Of a stretch of DNA of 64,000 bases, positions 27,243-35,242 are shown in pieces (positions within the stretch are counted from its first letter, which is position 1; the number at the start of each line of letters is the position of its first letter). Under the pieces are notes generated by a model. It was not told the DNA's origin. It ran no database searches and saw nothing but the letters and a program-made list of their open reading frames with translations. The translations under genes and the position numbers were made by a program. Source of the DNA: an uncultured Porphyromonadaceae bacterium (GTDB taxonomy: Bacteria; Bacteroidota; Bacteroidia; Bacteroidales; Muribaculaceae); NCBI GenBank assembly GCA_900541835.1, contig UQLL01000008.1, positions 1 through 64,000 of the forward strand, read 5' to 3'.

Positions 27243-27887
27243 TCAGCCTTTGTGCATGTGGCGGTGGGTGAGACGGAAGTGGATGTATCCGCCGACGGCG
27301 CCGAGGATGACGTAGAGTATGGGGTTGGAGGCGAAGCCGAGGTCGATGGAGATCATCAGGGCCGTCAGGCAGGGAATCCAGGCCGTGCGCCAGCCAATCC
27401 TGGCCGCCTTGGCCGAGGTGAGGACGGGGGCGATGATGAGCGCCACCACGGCCGGACGGATGCCCATGAACACCGACGAGATTACGGCGTTGTTTTTGAT
27501 TAGGTCGGGGGTCAGGAAGATGGCGATGACCAGGATGATGAGGAAGGAGGGGAGTACGGTGGCGAAGGCGGAGAGCATGGCGGCGCGGTTGCCGCGCAGG
27601 CGGTCGCCCATGATGGCGGCCATGTTGACGGCCAGGATGCCGGGCAGCGCCTGGGCTATTGCCAGCAGGTCGAGGAACTCGGTGCGCTCAAGCCAGCCCT
27701 TGCGGTCGACCAGCTCGCGTTCTACCAGGGAAATCATGGCCCAGCCGCCTCCGAAGGTGAAGCCGCCGATCTTGAAGAAGGTCCAGAAGAGCTGACGCAT
27801 CAAATGCGGCCGGGGAGCGGGGTCTCCGGCCGTCGGCGCTGCCGTCGGGGTGGTCGCAAGGTCTGTCTGCCGAGTTGTTATACTCAT
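27243..27887 (-). CDS. Chromate-transporter family protein, first half-size subunit
   Basis: This 214-residue membrane protein carries the same CHR-domain opening as its neighbour (KIGGFTFGGGWAMISLVERE) and the loop ALPGILAVNMAAIMGDR, with five to six further helices. The start is set at the ATG at 27887: the frame is open 16 codons upstream, but a canonical promoter ends at 27895, so the longer form would not be transcribed. The mRNA would be nearly leaderless. Confidence 0.85.
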   Translation of the reverse strand: MSITTRQTDLATTPTAAPTAGDPAPRPHLMRQLFWTFFKIGGFTFGGGWAMISLVERELVDRKGWLERTEFLDLLAIAQALPGILAVNMAAIMGDRLRGNRAAMLSAFATVLPSFLIILVIAIFLTPDLIKNNAVISSVFMGIRPAVVALIIAPVLTSAKAARIGWRTAWIPCLTALMISIDLGFASNPILYVILGAVGGYIHFRLTHRHMHKG

Positions 27888-27894
27888 TGCGCTG

Positions 27895-27925
27895 CAAAGG
27901 TAGCGTCTTTTTTGCAAACGGCAAA
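27895..27925 (-). promoter_or_regulatory. Promoter of the chromate transporter-folC operon
   Basis: On the minus strand: TTTG (27925-27922), a 19-nt spacer, TACCTTTG (27902-27895), then only seven bases to the ATG. This decides the start of the first transporter gene. Confidence 0.8.
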
Positions 27926-27996
27926 ATGTGGCCAACGCGACTCGACGGATACAAGGGTTTATACGAAGGTGTTGCAGAACTACTGCATGGCGGTGG

Positions 27997-28041
27997 AATA
28001 ATCACACAGCGACGGGTGGGAGCCGTCGCTGTGTGATTATT
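27997..28041 (-). terminator. Long perfect hairpin after the DJ-1 gene
   Basis: A perfect 19-bp inverted repeat (27997-28015 with 28023-28041) and a 7-nt loop lie about 40 bp past the stop of the DJ-1-like gene. The outer stem is A/T-rich (AATAATCACACAG), so the 3' arm itself supplies the weak tail. Termination is the likely role. Confidence 0.7.
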
Positions 28042-28079
28042 CTACCGTCTCGCGGTCGCCGTCACGAGTTATTTAGTAA

Positions 28080-28667
28080 TTAGCCGAAGGTGAAGTCGAG
28101 GTCGGAGTTCTGGGCGGGGAAGAAGAGGAGTCCGGCGGCCACTTCGCCTGCCTTGGCGGAGCCGGCGGCCTGGTCGACGATGTTGAGGGCCCAGAGCATG
28201 GCGTTGGCGGGGCCGTTGCCGAGCACGAACTGCTTGTCGGCGACCACGGGCTCGCCTGTCCATTCGGCGCCGGCGCACTGGTCCTCCATGCCGGGATAGC
28301 ACGTGGCCTTGCGTCCTTGGAGCAGTCCGAGGGGGCAGAGCACCAGGGCAGGGGCGGCGCAGATGGCCGCGATGCCGCGCTGTGCCTTGGCCTGGCGGAG
28401 CAGCAGCTGCTGCAGGGGCGCGAACTCGTGCAGGTTGACAGAGCCTGGCATGCCGCCGGGCAGGATCAGCCATTCGGCGTCGTCGAAGTTGGTGTCGGCG
28501 AAGAGGCAGTCGGCCGTGACGGGGATGCCATGCGCGCCTTCCACCTGGAGGGAGTCGGTGATGCTGACCGTCTTGACGGGTATGTCGGCGCGGCGGAGCA
28601 CGTCGACTGCGGTCAGCGCCTCCACCTCCTCGAATCCTTTGGCAAGGAATAGATATGTCTCTTTCAT
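28080..28667 (-). CDS. DJ-1/PfpI family protein
   Basis: The 195-residue protein matches the DJ-1/ThiJ subfamily. It has Glu16 in GFEEVEA (equivalent to Glu18 of human DJ-1), the LPGGMPGS loop, and the nucleophile-elbow Cys103 in AAICAAPALVL. Family members act as glyoxalases, deglycases or redox-sensing chaperones; the actual substrate cannot be read here. A possible minus-10-type TAACTTTG sits at 28725-28718 without a clear TTTG partner. Confidence 0.88.
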   Translation of the reverse strand: MKETYLFLAKGFEEVEALTAVDVLRRADIPVKTVSITDSLQVEGAHGIPVTADCLFADTNFDDAEWLILPGGMPGSVNLHEFAPLQQLLLRQAKAQRGIAAICAAPALVLCPLGLLQGRKATCYPGMEDQCAGAEWTGEPVVADKQFVLGNGPANAMLWALNIVDQAAGSAKAGEVAAGLLFFPAQNSDLDFTFG

Positions 28668-28735
28668 ATGTGAATTACAGTTACGTGATGCGGGAATCTA
28701 TATTAGTTTGTCAACGCCAAAGTTAGTGAAAAGGT

Positions 28736-28767
28736 TTTGAAGATGCGCTGTTTTCTTTGTAATTTTG
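28736..28767 (+). promoter_or_regulatory. Promoter of apbE-rmuC
   Basis: TTTG (28736-28739), a 20-nt spacer and TAATTTTG (28760-28767). Only four bases separate it from the apbE ATG, so the transcript is expected to be leaderless or nearly so. Confidence 0.75.
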
Positions 28768-28771
28768 CGCT

Positions 28772-29773
28772 ATGAAAATGAAATTGGGACTTTCTGCGGC
28801 CCTGCTGGCGCTGATTGCGGCGATTGCGCTGACGGGCTGCAATCAGCAACACACCTACCGTTCGGCCGAGGGAATGGTCTGGAACACCGTCTACCACATC
28901 ACCTATAAGGGTCAGGCGGAGCTGGAGGACAGCATACGTGCCACGCTGGCACAGGTTGGCGCGGCGATGAACGTCTTCGACTCTGCCAGTAACATCTCGC
29001 GCATAAACCGTGGCGAGACGATGCAGGCGGATACCATGCTGCAGACCGTGGTGCTGATGGCCAAGCGTGTCAATAAGGTATCCGGTGGCGCATTCGATCC
29101 AACTCTCGGACCGGCAATCCGCGCCTGGGGCTTCGGCAAGGGCCACGAGGCGACAGCCGACACCGCCCGACTCGACTCGCTCCGCCAGTTCGTGGGCTTC
29201 GACAAGTGGAACGTTGCCGGCGGCCAGGTCAGCAAGTCCGACCCACGGGTGGAACTCAACCTCTCCGGCATCGCCAAGGGCTACGGTTGCGACGCCGTGG
29301 CCGATATGTTCCTGCGCAACGGTGTCACCGACTTCATGGTGGAGATTGGCGGCGAAATACGGGTGGGCGGCATGAACCCGGATGGCGCCAGGTGGACCAT
29401 CGCCATCGACAAGCCCATAGTCAGCGACTCCGTAATACACGAATATCTGACGACGGTGAGTATCACCGGCTGCGGGCTGGCCACCTCCGGCGACTACCGT
29501 AATTTCCACACCGACGCTTCCGGAAACCGCTTCGGCCACACCCTCGATCCGCAGACGCTCCGGCCGGCGCACACCGACGTGCTGTCGGCAAGCGTCATAG
29601 CCCCCACCTGCATGGAGGCCGACGGCTACGCCACCGCCTGTATGGTGATGGGCGCCGAAAATGCCATGCGCATGGCAGAGAAAGAGAAACTCGCCGTGCT
29701 GCTTGTCACCCACAAGGGCGTGCTGGTGTCATCGACAATGAAGTCGTACCTTAACGAAGAACCGAAACAGTGA
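28772..29773 (+). CDS. apbE: FAD:protein FMN transferase, lipoprotein
   Basis: ApbE attaches FMN covalently to threonine/serine of exported flavoproteins such as NqrC/RnfG subunits, acting outside the cytoplasmic membrane. The 333-residue product has a lipoprotein signal peptide with lipobox LTGC (Cys23), the motifs DPTLGPAIRAWGFGKG, LNLSGIAKGYGCDAVAD and GGEIRVGGMNPDG, and the C-terminal metal/FAD motif GHTLDPQT. Its stop overlaps the rmuC start by four bases. A flavinylation target is not in this window. Confidence 0.94.
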   Translation: MKMKLGLSAALLALIAAIALTGCNQQHTYRSAEGMVWNTVYHITYKGQAELEDSIRATLAQVGAAMNVFDSASNISRINRGETMQADTMLQTVVLMAKRVNKVSGGAFDPTLGPAIRAWGFGKGHEATADTARLDSLRQFVGFDKWNVAGGQVSKSDPRVELNLSGIAKGYGCDAVADMFLRNGVTDFMVEIGGEIRVGGMNPDGARWTIAIDKPIVSDSVIHEYLTTVSITGCGLATSGDYRNFHTDASGNRFGHTLDPQTLRPAHTDVLSASVIAPTCMEADGYATACMVMGAENAMRMAEKEKLAVLLVTHKGVLVSSTMKSYLNEEPKQ

Positions 29774-30981
29774 ACACCCTATTAATAATATGTGTGGCGG
29801 TGATGGCCGCCCTGGTGGTCTTTCTGTTTGTCGGCATGCAGTCGTCGCGCCGGCGTCTCGACGAGACGGTGGAGAAGATGCGCAACGACCACCAGCGGGA
29901 GCTGCAGGCCACCGAGGAGCGTACGCGTCGCGATGCCCAGGAGCGCGACCGTATGTTGCTGGAGCGCGTGGAGGCGCTGTCGCAGAAGCTAGCCGTGGGG
30001 CAGGCCGACAGAATCAGTGCTCAAAGCAATCGCGAGATGCAGAACGTGGTGGAGCCGCTCAGACGCCACCTGGAGAACTTCGACCGCCTCATGCGCGAGA
30101 GTGCCGACCGCGAGAACTCCGCCCGTGCCCAGCTCAAGGGTCAGATTGACAGCCTCATAGCTCTCAACCAAAGCATCGGCGACGAGGCACGGCAGCTCAC
30201 GCAGGCCCTCAAGGGCGACAGCAAGGTGCAGGGCGACTGGGGCGAGATGCAGCTTACCACGCTGCTCGAGCAGGCCGGCCTGGAACAGGGCATACACTTC
30301 CGCACACAGGTAACCCGCGACGAGTCCGGGCGCGTCATTCGCAGCGAGGAGGGGGGCGACTTGCGCCCGGACGTCATCGTCAACCTCCCCGACGACAAGA
30401 AGTTGATCATCGACAGCAAGGTGTCGCTGACGGCCTACGCCGACTACGCCTCGGCCGAGGACAAGGAGCAGCGCCGCGTCGCTGCCCGGCGGCACCTCGA
30501 TTCCGTGCGCAAGCATATCCGCGAACTGGCAGCCAAGCATTACCCCGACAGCATCCAGGGGGCCTGCGACCAGTCGCTGATGTTCCTGCCGCTGGAGGGA
30601 GCCTTCACCCTGGCCGTGAGCCTCGACGCGGACCTGCTCCGCTTCGCCGCCTCTCTGAAGGTGGCCATCGTCACCCCGGTGCACCTCTACAGCGTGGTCC
30701 AGCTCGCCGCGCAGCTTTGGCGCCAGGATGCACAGGACCGCAATACCCTGGAGATAGCGCAGGCCGGCGGACGCCTCTACGACAAGTTGGCGATTTTCCT
30801 CGAGACCTTTGATAAGGTCGGCGAGACTCTGCGTCGGAGCCAGGAACAGTACGACCAGGCTCGCAAGCAGATTTCCACGGGAAAGGGCAATCTTCTTTCC
30901 CGTGCCGAGAAACTTCGAGCCCTCGGAGCCAAGACCACCAAAACCCTCCCCAAACCCGACGATAACGATAATGGGGATTAA
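29770..30981 (+). CDS. rmuC: DNA recombination protein RmuC homologue
   Basis: The 403-residue protein has one N-terminal membrane helix (LLIICVAVMAALVVFLFVGM), a long coiled coil to about residue 125 and the RmuC nuclease-like domain. That domain contains GDWGEMQLTTLLEQAGL, LRPDVIVNLPDDKKLIIDSKV with the PD-(D/E)xK-like core, and SLMFLPLEGAF. RmuC limits DNA rearrangements in E. coli. The start is a GTG inside the apbE stop (GTGA overlap). Confidence 0.92.
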   Translation: MNTLLIICVAVMAALVVFLFVGMQSSRRRLDETVEKMRNDHQRELQATEERTRRDAQERDRMLLERVEALSQKLAVGQADRISAQSNREMQNVVEPLRRHLENFDRLMRESADRENSARAQLKGQIDSLIALNQSIGDEARQLTQALKGDSKVQGDWGEMQLTTLLEQAGLEQGIHFRTQVTRDESGRVIRSEEGGDLRPDVIVNLPDDKKLIIDSKVSLTAYADYASAEDKEQRRVAARRHLDSVRKHIRELAAKHYPDSIQGACDQSLMFLPLEGAFTLAVSLDADLLRFAASLKVAIVTPVHLYSVVQLAAQLWRQDAQDRNTLEIAQAGGRLYDKLAIFLETFDKVGETLRRSQEQYDQARKQISTGKGNLLSRAEKLRALGAKTTKTLPKPDDNDNGD

Positions 30982-31304
30982 AAGACATTCGGCATTAAGC
31001 GCTTGATAATTAGGGTGTTAGAAAATTAGATTCGAGGGCTGAAATTTTTTAAGTAAGCATCTTGCAAGCACAGGGCTGATGTTTCCACTTGCTCGATTAG
31101 GCTGCGGAGAACGGACGGGGAATGCAAAGGGCTATTTCCGCATATGGCACGGCCTTTTCGTGGGAGACAACCCTTATATGCGCAAGCGTAGATAAATACT
31201 CGTGACGAGTGTCTGCCTCCTGCTCGATTGGGTTGCACTGAAAAGGGTGCGCCGGTGAGGACGCACCCTGAAGGTATGGAATGGAGGGAGAGAGGGGGTG
31301 TGGA
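30982..31304. other. Convergent intergenic region with a direct repeat
   Basis: The 323 bases between rmuC and the Sel1-repeat gene contain no convincing gene. A 16-nt direct repeat (31090-31105 and 31221-31236, two mismatches) and the terminator of the Sel1-repeat gene are visible. Confidence 0.4.
31241..31268 (-). terminator. Terminator of the Sel1-repeat gene
   Basis: On the minus strand GGGTGCG pairs with CGCACCC around a 10-nt loop and is followed by TTTT. It lies 37 bp after the stop codon. The stem resembles the GGACGCACC palindrome family found elsewhere in the window. Confidence 0.75.
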
Positions 31305-32933
31305 TTATTTGCTTTGGTAGGCGGGGACGAGCTCCAGGAGCTTCGGTGTGGCCTGGATGCGGTGGCTGTTGCGTAGCTTCTTGGCCGTTTCGGGATTCTT
31401 CTTGAGTCCGCCGAGACCATTCTCGTAGCATTGGGCGAGCATCTGCGCGGAGTTGTATGAAAGGCCGTCGAGCTCGGCTGCCTTGCGCCAGTTGTTGATG
31501 GCCTTAATGTCGTTTTCCTGCAGGCCTTCGAGGCCGTTGTGGTATATGTCGCCGAGAAGCGAGTAGGCGGGTCCGAAGCCCTGTTCACCCAGTTTCTCGA
31601 GGTCGTTGACGACTTTGCGGCGGCTGGCCTGGTCGAGGTCGGCGAGCTCGCCTGCCACCTGCATCTTGTTGACGATGAAGAGCACGAGCTGGTCTGTGGC
31701 CATGAACGGCTCGATGGCCTTGAATCCCTTCTTGACGTTCCGCTTGGGGTTGTCGGCGTCGAGCAGCACGAGCGCTTCGAGCAGCTTGCCCTCGTTGCCG
31801 GGCACCTTCAGCTTGGTAAGCTCCTTGGCAACCTTGCCCACGGTGGTGAAGTCTCTGCCATCGAGGGCCTTTAGACCCTGGAGGAAGAGGATGTAAGCCT
31901 TGAACTCGGCGTTGTCGCCATCCTTGGGGTTGAGGAAGTTCTTGAAGCGGTTCTCGGAGCTGTGCATGGCCTCGCGGTCCATCCATCGGAAGGCCTGGAG
32001 GAGGTTCTGGGGCACACCGTTTCCGGTTGCGAGGCACTCGGCGAGCTCCCACTGTGCGACGAGGTTGCCGGCCTGTGCGGCCTTGGCGAGCCATTCTGCG
32101 CCTTTCTCGGCATTCTTCTCGGTGCCGTTGCCATGGAGCAGGCACATGCCTACTATCTCCATGGCGCCGGGGAGGCCCTGCAGGGCGTGTTCACGCACCA
32201 GGGCGAAGCCCTTGGCGGGGTCGGTCTCGCCGCCTTCGCCGTTGAGCAGGTAGCGGCCGTACCAGTATCCGGCCATCTGGTTGCCGGCCTCGTAGGCCTG
32301 GCGGAAGGCCTTCTGCGCCGATACGTTGTCGCGGGTGCGCATGCAGAGCTCGGCGTAGGGGTAGATGGTCTCGCTGTCGCCTAGGTCGACGGCCCGCTTG
32401 AGGTAGGCCTTTGCGGCGCCGGGATTGCGTTTGAGGCCGCCCTTGCCGTTGAGGTAGGCGTAGGCCAGTGTCTTGGCCAGGAAGATATCGTTGCGCGAGG
32501 CCTTGTCGAGGACGTTGACGATGGAGTCGCCACCCTGGCCCATGGCGTTGACGTATAGGTCTCGGGCCTGGATGGAGTCCTTGGCAATGCCGCGGCCGTG
32601 GCGCACGCAGTAGGCGAGGTTGACGATGGCGCGGGGGTACTTTTGCTTGGCTGCCTGGCCGAAGAAGCGGCAGGCCAGGGTGTCGTTTTGCTGCACTCCG
32701 TTGCCTTGCAGCAGGCGTAGGCCGAGCTCGTTCTGGGCCGCGGGATTGCCGGTGTGGGCCTGCTCGTAGAGCTTTATCATCTCGGGCGACAGGCGCTGTG
32801 CTGCCTGCTGTGGCGTGGTCTGCTGGCCGGTAGTGGGCTTTGGCTTGCGGGGCTTGGCGGCGCCTGCCTCCAGGCCTACGGCCAGGGCCATGCTGCTCAC
32901 GGCAAGAACGTAGAGGATTGTGCGGAACTTCAT
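31305..32933 (-). CDS. Exported Sel1-repeat protein
   Basis: The 542-residue product has a signal peptide (MKFRTILYVLAVSSMALAVG) and then many Sel1/TPR-like repeats of about 36 residues, seen as A-x-x-x-L-G-x-x-L-x-x-G-N-G-V patterns: AQNELGLRLLQGNGVQQND, AIVNLAYCVRHGRGIAKD, AMEIVGMCLLHGNGTEKN, AQWELAECLATGNGVPQN and, near the end, SYNSAQMLAQCYENGLGGL. Such solenoids are protein-interaction scaffolds. It starts 3 bp after the stop of the acidic EF-hand-like protein, so the two form an operon next to the caspase gene. Confidence 0.9.
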   Translation of the reverse strand: MKFRTILYVLAVSSMALAVGLEAGAAKPRKPKPTTGQQTTPQQAAQRLSPEMIKLYEQAHTGNPAAQNELGLRLLQGNGVQQNDTLACRFFGQAAKQKYPRAIVNLAYCVRHGRGIAKDSIQARDLYVNAMGQGGDSIVNVLDKASRNDIFLAKTLAYAYLNGKGGLKRNPGAAKAYLKRAVDLGDSETIYPYAELCMRTRDNVSAQKAFRQAYEAGNQMAGYWYGRYLLNGEGGETDPAKGFALVREHALQGLPGAMEIVGMCLLHGNGTEKNAEKGAEWLAKAAQAGNLVAQWELAECLATGNGVPQNLLQAFRWMDREAMHSSENRFKNFLNPKDGDNAEFKAYILFLQGLKALDGRDFTTVGKVAKELTKLKVPGNEGKLLEALVLLDADNPKRNVKKGFKAIEPFMATDQLVLFIVNKMQVAGELADLDQASRRKVVNDLEKLGEQGFGPAYSLLGDIYHNGLEGLQENDIKAINNWRKAAELDGLSYNSAQMLAQCYENGLGGLKKNPETAKKLRNSHRIQATPKLLELVPAYQSK

Positions 32934-32936
32934 GAC

Positions 32937-33773
32937 TTATACCAGGATTGTGTCGTCGGCGGAGGACTCGCCCACGCCGTTGACGTCGGAGTTGTTGTCG
33001 AGCTCGTTGGCGGCGAGGTAGTCGTGGTCGTTCTCGTGCGTCATCATCTCCACGTCGGAGACCATGAGGCCGCCCACGTTGACCTCGGCCATGGTGCCGT
33101 CGCCGTTGTCTATGCCGTCGAAGGTGCCGTCGCCGTCTACGTCGATCATGGTGAATGTCTCGCCCTCGAGGGTGAAGTCGGCGTGTACCTGGATGTTTCC
33201 GGCGTCGTCTTGCACGTACTCGGGCTCTTCGAATTCGAGCAGTTCGGGCATGTCGTTGTCGTTGTCGTCGACCTCGGTGATGCTGATGATTTCGGCAGGA
33301 TTCACTTCCTCGTCATTCTGGATTGTGACGTGCTGCTCCTGTTGGCCGGGGGTATGGCTGCCGATGTGCTGCTCTTCCTGGGTGGGAGTGTGGTTGCCTG
33401 CGGCGGGAGGGTTGGCGTGAGAGGCGGAGGACTGGTGGTGGGCGGGAGCGGAGGCGCCGGACTGGGAGTCGGCGTGGCCGTTGCCGAATTGGAATGTGCC
33501 GTTGGCGGGCTGGTCAGGGTTAAGGGCGCTGTCACCGATCTCTATCTCTTCGGCGTTGACGTCGATATCGTCGTCGTTATTGTCGTCGTGTCCGCCGAGG
33601 CCCATGGCTGCGGCTGTGGCGCCTACTCCGAGCACGGCTGCCCCGGCGGCGGCTCCGGCCACTACTTTGGGGTTGACCTTCTTCTTGCCTGCATGCTGGG
33701 CATTGGGTCCCTGTGCGGGAACGGTTGCCGGCTGTGTATTCTGGCTCTGGGGATTGTACGGGGGCTTGTTCAT
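32937..33773 (-). CDS. Acidic single-pass membrane protein with an EF-hand-like loop
   Basis: I do not recognise this 278-residue protein. Residues 1-35 are Pro/Gln/Asn-rich and end in a basic GKKKVNPK. Residues 36-60 form a membrane helix (VVAGAAAGAAVLGVGATAAA), and the rest is strongly acidic. Residues 60-72 are a run of Asp/Asn. Residues 128-150 contain two similar HTP(T/G)QQEQH-type units. Residues 211-222 (DVDGDGTFDGID) match an EF-hand or dockerin-like calcium loop. The ATG at 33773 is chosen because a canonical promoter lies just upstream and the longer frame would overlap it. Lack of a standard signal peptide suggests an N-in, C-out orientation. Confidence 0.75.
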   Translation of the reverse strand: MNKPPYNPQSQNTQPATVPAQGPNAQHAGKKKVNPKVVAGAAAGAAVLGVGATAAAMGLGGHDDNNDDDIDVNAEEIEIGDSALNPDQPANGTFQFGNGHADSQSGASAPAHHQSSASHANPPAAGNHTPTQEEQHIGSHTPGQQEQHVTIQNDEEVNPAEIISITEVDDNDNDMPELLEFEEPEYVQDDAGNIQVHADFTLEGETFTMIDVDGDGTFDGIDNGDGTMAEVNVGGLMVSDVEMMTHENDHDYLAANELDNNSDVNGVGESSADDTILV

Positions 33774-33802
33774 GGTTGTGTCGTTTTGTTTTGTTTTCGA
33801 TG

Positions 33803-33833
33803 CAAAGTTACTTTGCTCTCCGGCGCCTTGCAA
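33803..33833 (-). promoter_or_regulatory. Promoter of the EF-hand-like protein and Sel1 genes
   Basis: On the minus strand: TTG (33833-33831), a 20-nt spacer, TAACTTTG (33810-33803). The predicted start of transcription leaves about 25 nt before the ATG at 33773. It gives this gene pair a promoter separate from the LytTR-caspase pair. Confidence 0.7.
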
Positions 33834-33905
33834 GCCTTTCGGGGGCTATTGGTTGAAGGCGTGGGGATTTGTGACGAAACGGTTATTTTCGCTGACGAAT
33901 GTTTT

Positions 33906-34631
33906 TCACCATTTCCAGATGACGTTGTCCTGCATGGCGGCGGGAGCGATGAGCTGCGGGTGCTGGGCCTTGTCGACCTTGGCGGCGCGTGTGGAGACGT
34001 CGTTGAAGGTGTAGCGGAAGAGCTCGCGGATGGTCAGCTGCTTGTTGCCGTCGGCGTCGGCCTTGCCGCGCAGTCCCTTCATGATGCCCTGGGCCAGGAA
34101 GCCTGCGCCCACCAGCGGGTTTTCGATGGAGTTCTCGGAGGCGCGGGAGCTGACTATGGAGGCGATGTTGCCGCCCCACTTGTTCTCCTTCTTGAGCTGG
34201 GTGACTGCTCCGGCCAGCGAGCCGGAGTTGCAGGCGTCGATGATGACCAGGATGTTGCGGCACTTGGACTTGGAGAGGATGGATAGCAGGTCGTAGTATG
34301 TCATGTTCTTGTCGAAGAGGCAGAAGGCGCCGGGTCCTCCGTGGCCGGAGAAGAAGAAGATTACCTCGTCGTTGGCGCCGGCGGTGGCGGCTATCTTCTT
34401 GAGCGCGGCCTTGACGTTGGCCTCGTTGGCGTTCTTGCCGGTGATCAGCGAGACGTCCTTTGACTGACTCTTGAGGATGGCGGCCAGGGACTTGGCGTCC
34501 TTGGTGCTCTGGGTGAGGGGGTTGAGGTCCTGGCGCTCGTAGGAGCTGATGGCGGTGCATAGGGCGAAAGTGCGGGCGTTGGCGGCGATGCACACCACTG
34601 CGGATATGAGTAGCAGAATTAGCTTTTTCAT
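33906..34631 (-). CDS. Secreted caspase-like (C14) peptidase with EF-hand-like loop
   Basis: The 241-residue protein starts with a signal peptide (MKKLILLLISAVVCIAANA), so it should act in the periplasm or outside. The caspase fold follows. The catalytic pair is His97 in FFFSGHGGPG and Cys134 in VIIDACNSGS, the metacaspase-type HG and DAC motifs. At residues 192-203 DADGNKQLTIRE reads as an EF-hand loop (acidic residues at positions 1, 3 and 12, Asn at 5, Leu at 8), suggesting calcium dependence. It starts 31 bp after the LytTR gene with no promoter in between, so the two are probably co-transcribed. Specificity (Arg/Lys, as for metacaspases) is an inference. Confidence 0.9.
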   Translation of the reverse strand: MKKLILLLISAVVCIAANARTFALCTAISSYERQDLNPLTQSTKDAKSLAAILKSQSKDVSLITGKNANEANVKAALKKIAATAGANDEVIFFFSGHGGPGAFCLFDKNMTYYDLLSILSKSKCRNILVIIDACNSGSLAGAVTQLKKENKWGGNIASIVSSRASENSIENPLVGAGFLAQGIMKGLRGKADADGNKQLTIRELFRYTFNDVSTRAAKVDKAQHPQLIAPAAMQDNVIWKW

Positions 34632-34662
34632 TATAATAGTGTTTAGGTTAGACGTTGTCGTT

Positions 34663-35088
34663 TTATTCGGCTTCAGGTTCGGGAGCAGTCTTCTTGCGCT
34701 CGAATCCGGAGCGCATTAGCTCCTTGTAGTTCCTGAGCAGGGTCTTGGACACGGACAGCGTGTAGCTGTGCCCGGCCATGTCGCTGAGCACCAGGCGCTG
34801 GCGGGGCACGCTGATCTGGAATAGGTACTTTTGGTTGATGATGAACTTGCGGCCCAGGCGAACGAAGTAGCTGCGGCCGGTGTCGCGGAAGCTATTGGTG
34901 ATGAACTGCTCCATCTTGCCCAGCCCGAAGGTGAGCATGATCTTGGTGCCGCCTATCATCACCACGTTGGAGTAGTTGCCGTTCGACTCCAGGTAGGCCA
35001 CCTGGTCGAGCCGGATCACTATCAGCTCGTCGCGTGAGTTGAGGCATAATCTATTCATAGTGTCGGTTTTATTGTTCGTATGTGGCAT
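34663..35088 (-). CDS. LytTR-type DNA-binding regulator, stand-alone
   Basis: The 141-residue product is essentially one LytTR DNA-binding domain: LDQVAYLESNGNYSNVVM, then MEQFITNSFRDTGRSYFVRL and GRKFIINQKYLFQI. It has no receiver domain. The C-terminal tail is charged (ERKKTAPEPEAE). The start is set at the ATG at 35088, 10 bases after the promoter; an in-frame ATG at 35058 is a good alternative. The frame open further upstream covers the promoter itself and is rejected. It is divergent from the DUF4492-cydAB operon and precedes the caspase gene. Confidence 0.88.
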   Translation of the reverse strand: MPHTNNKTDTMNRLCLNSRDELIVIRLDQVAYLESNGNYSNVVMIGGTKIMLTFGLGKMEQFITNSFRDTGRSYFVRLGRKFIINQKYLFQISVPRQRLVLSDMAGHSYTLSVSKTLLRNYKELMRSGFERKKTAPEPEAE

Positions 35089-35098
35089 GTTGTTTCCG

Positions 35099-35130
35099 CA
35101 AAGGTACGAATTTTTCACCCTGATTACCAA
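35099..35130 (-). promoter_or_regulatory. Promoter of the LytTR-caspase pair
   Basis: On the minus strand: TTG (35130-35128), a 21-nt spacer, TACCTTTG (35106-35099). It lies in the divergent region shared with the cyd operon. Confidence 0.65.
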
Positions 35131-35203
35131 GCCCCGAAAGGGAAAAATGGACCAACCATCGATTTTTGTTTACGAAAACTAAGGTTTTTTCACTGAAAAT
35201 AAC

Positions 35204-35211
35204 TATCTTTG
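35204..35211 (+). promoter_or_regulatory. Probable -7 element of the DUF4492-cydAB promoter
   Basis: TATCTTTG at 35204-35211 matches TAnnTTTG, and the DUF4492 gene starts 31 bases later. No TTTG at the normal distance upstream was found, so this promoter may need an activator. Confidence 0.45.
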
Positions 35212-35242
35212 CGGCGCAGGTGTTTTTGACACGGACATAGAT

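Noticed and set aside
26622..27887. A single chrA gene broken by a frameshift
   Set aside because: Both frames start with the same CHR-domain motif and each is a complete half-size protein, so this is a two-gene transporter.
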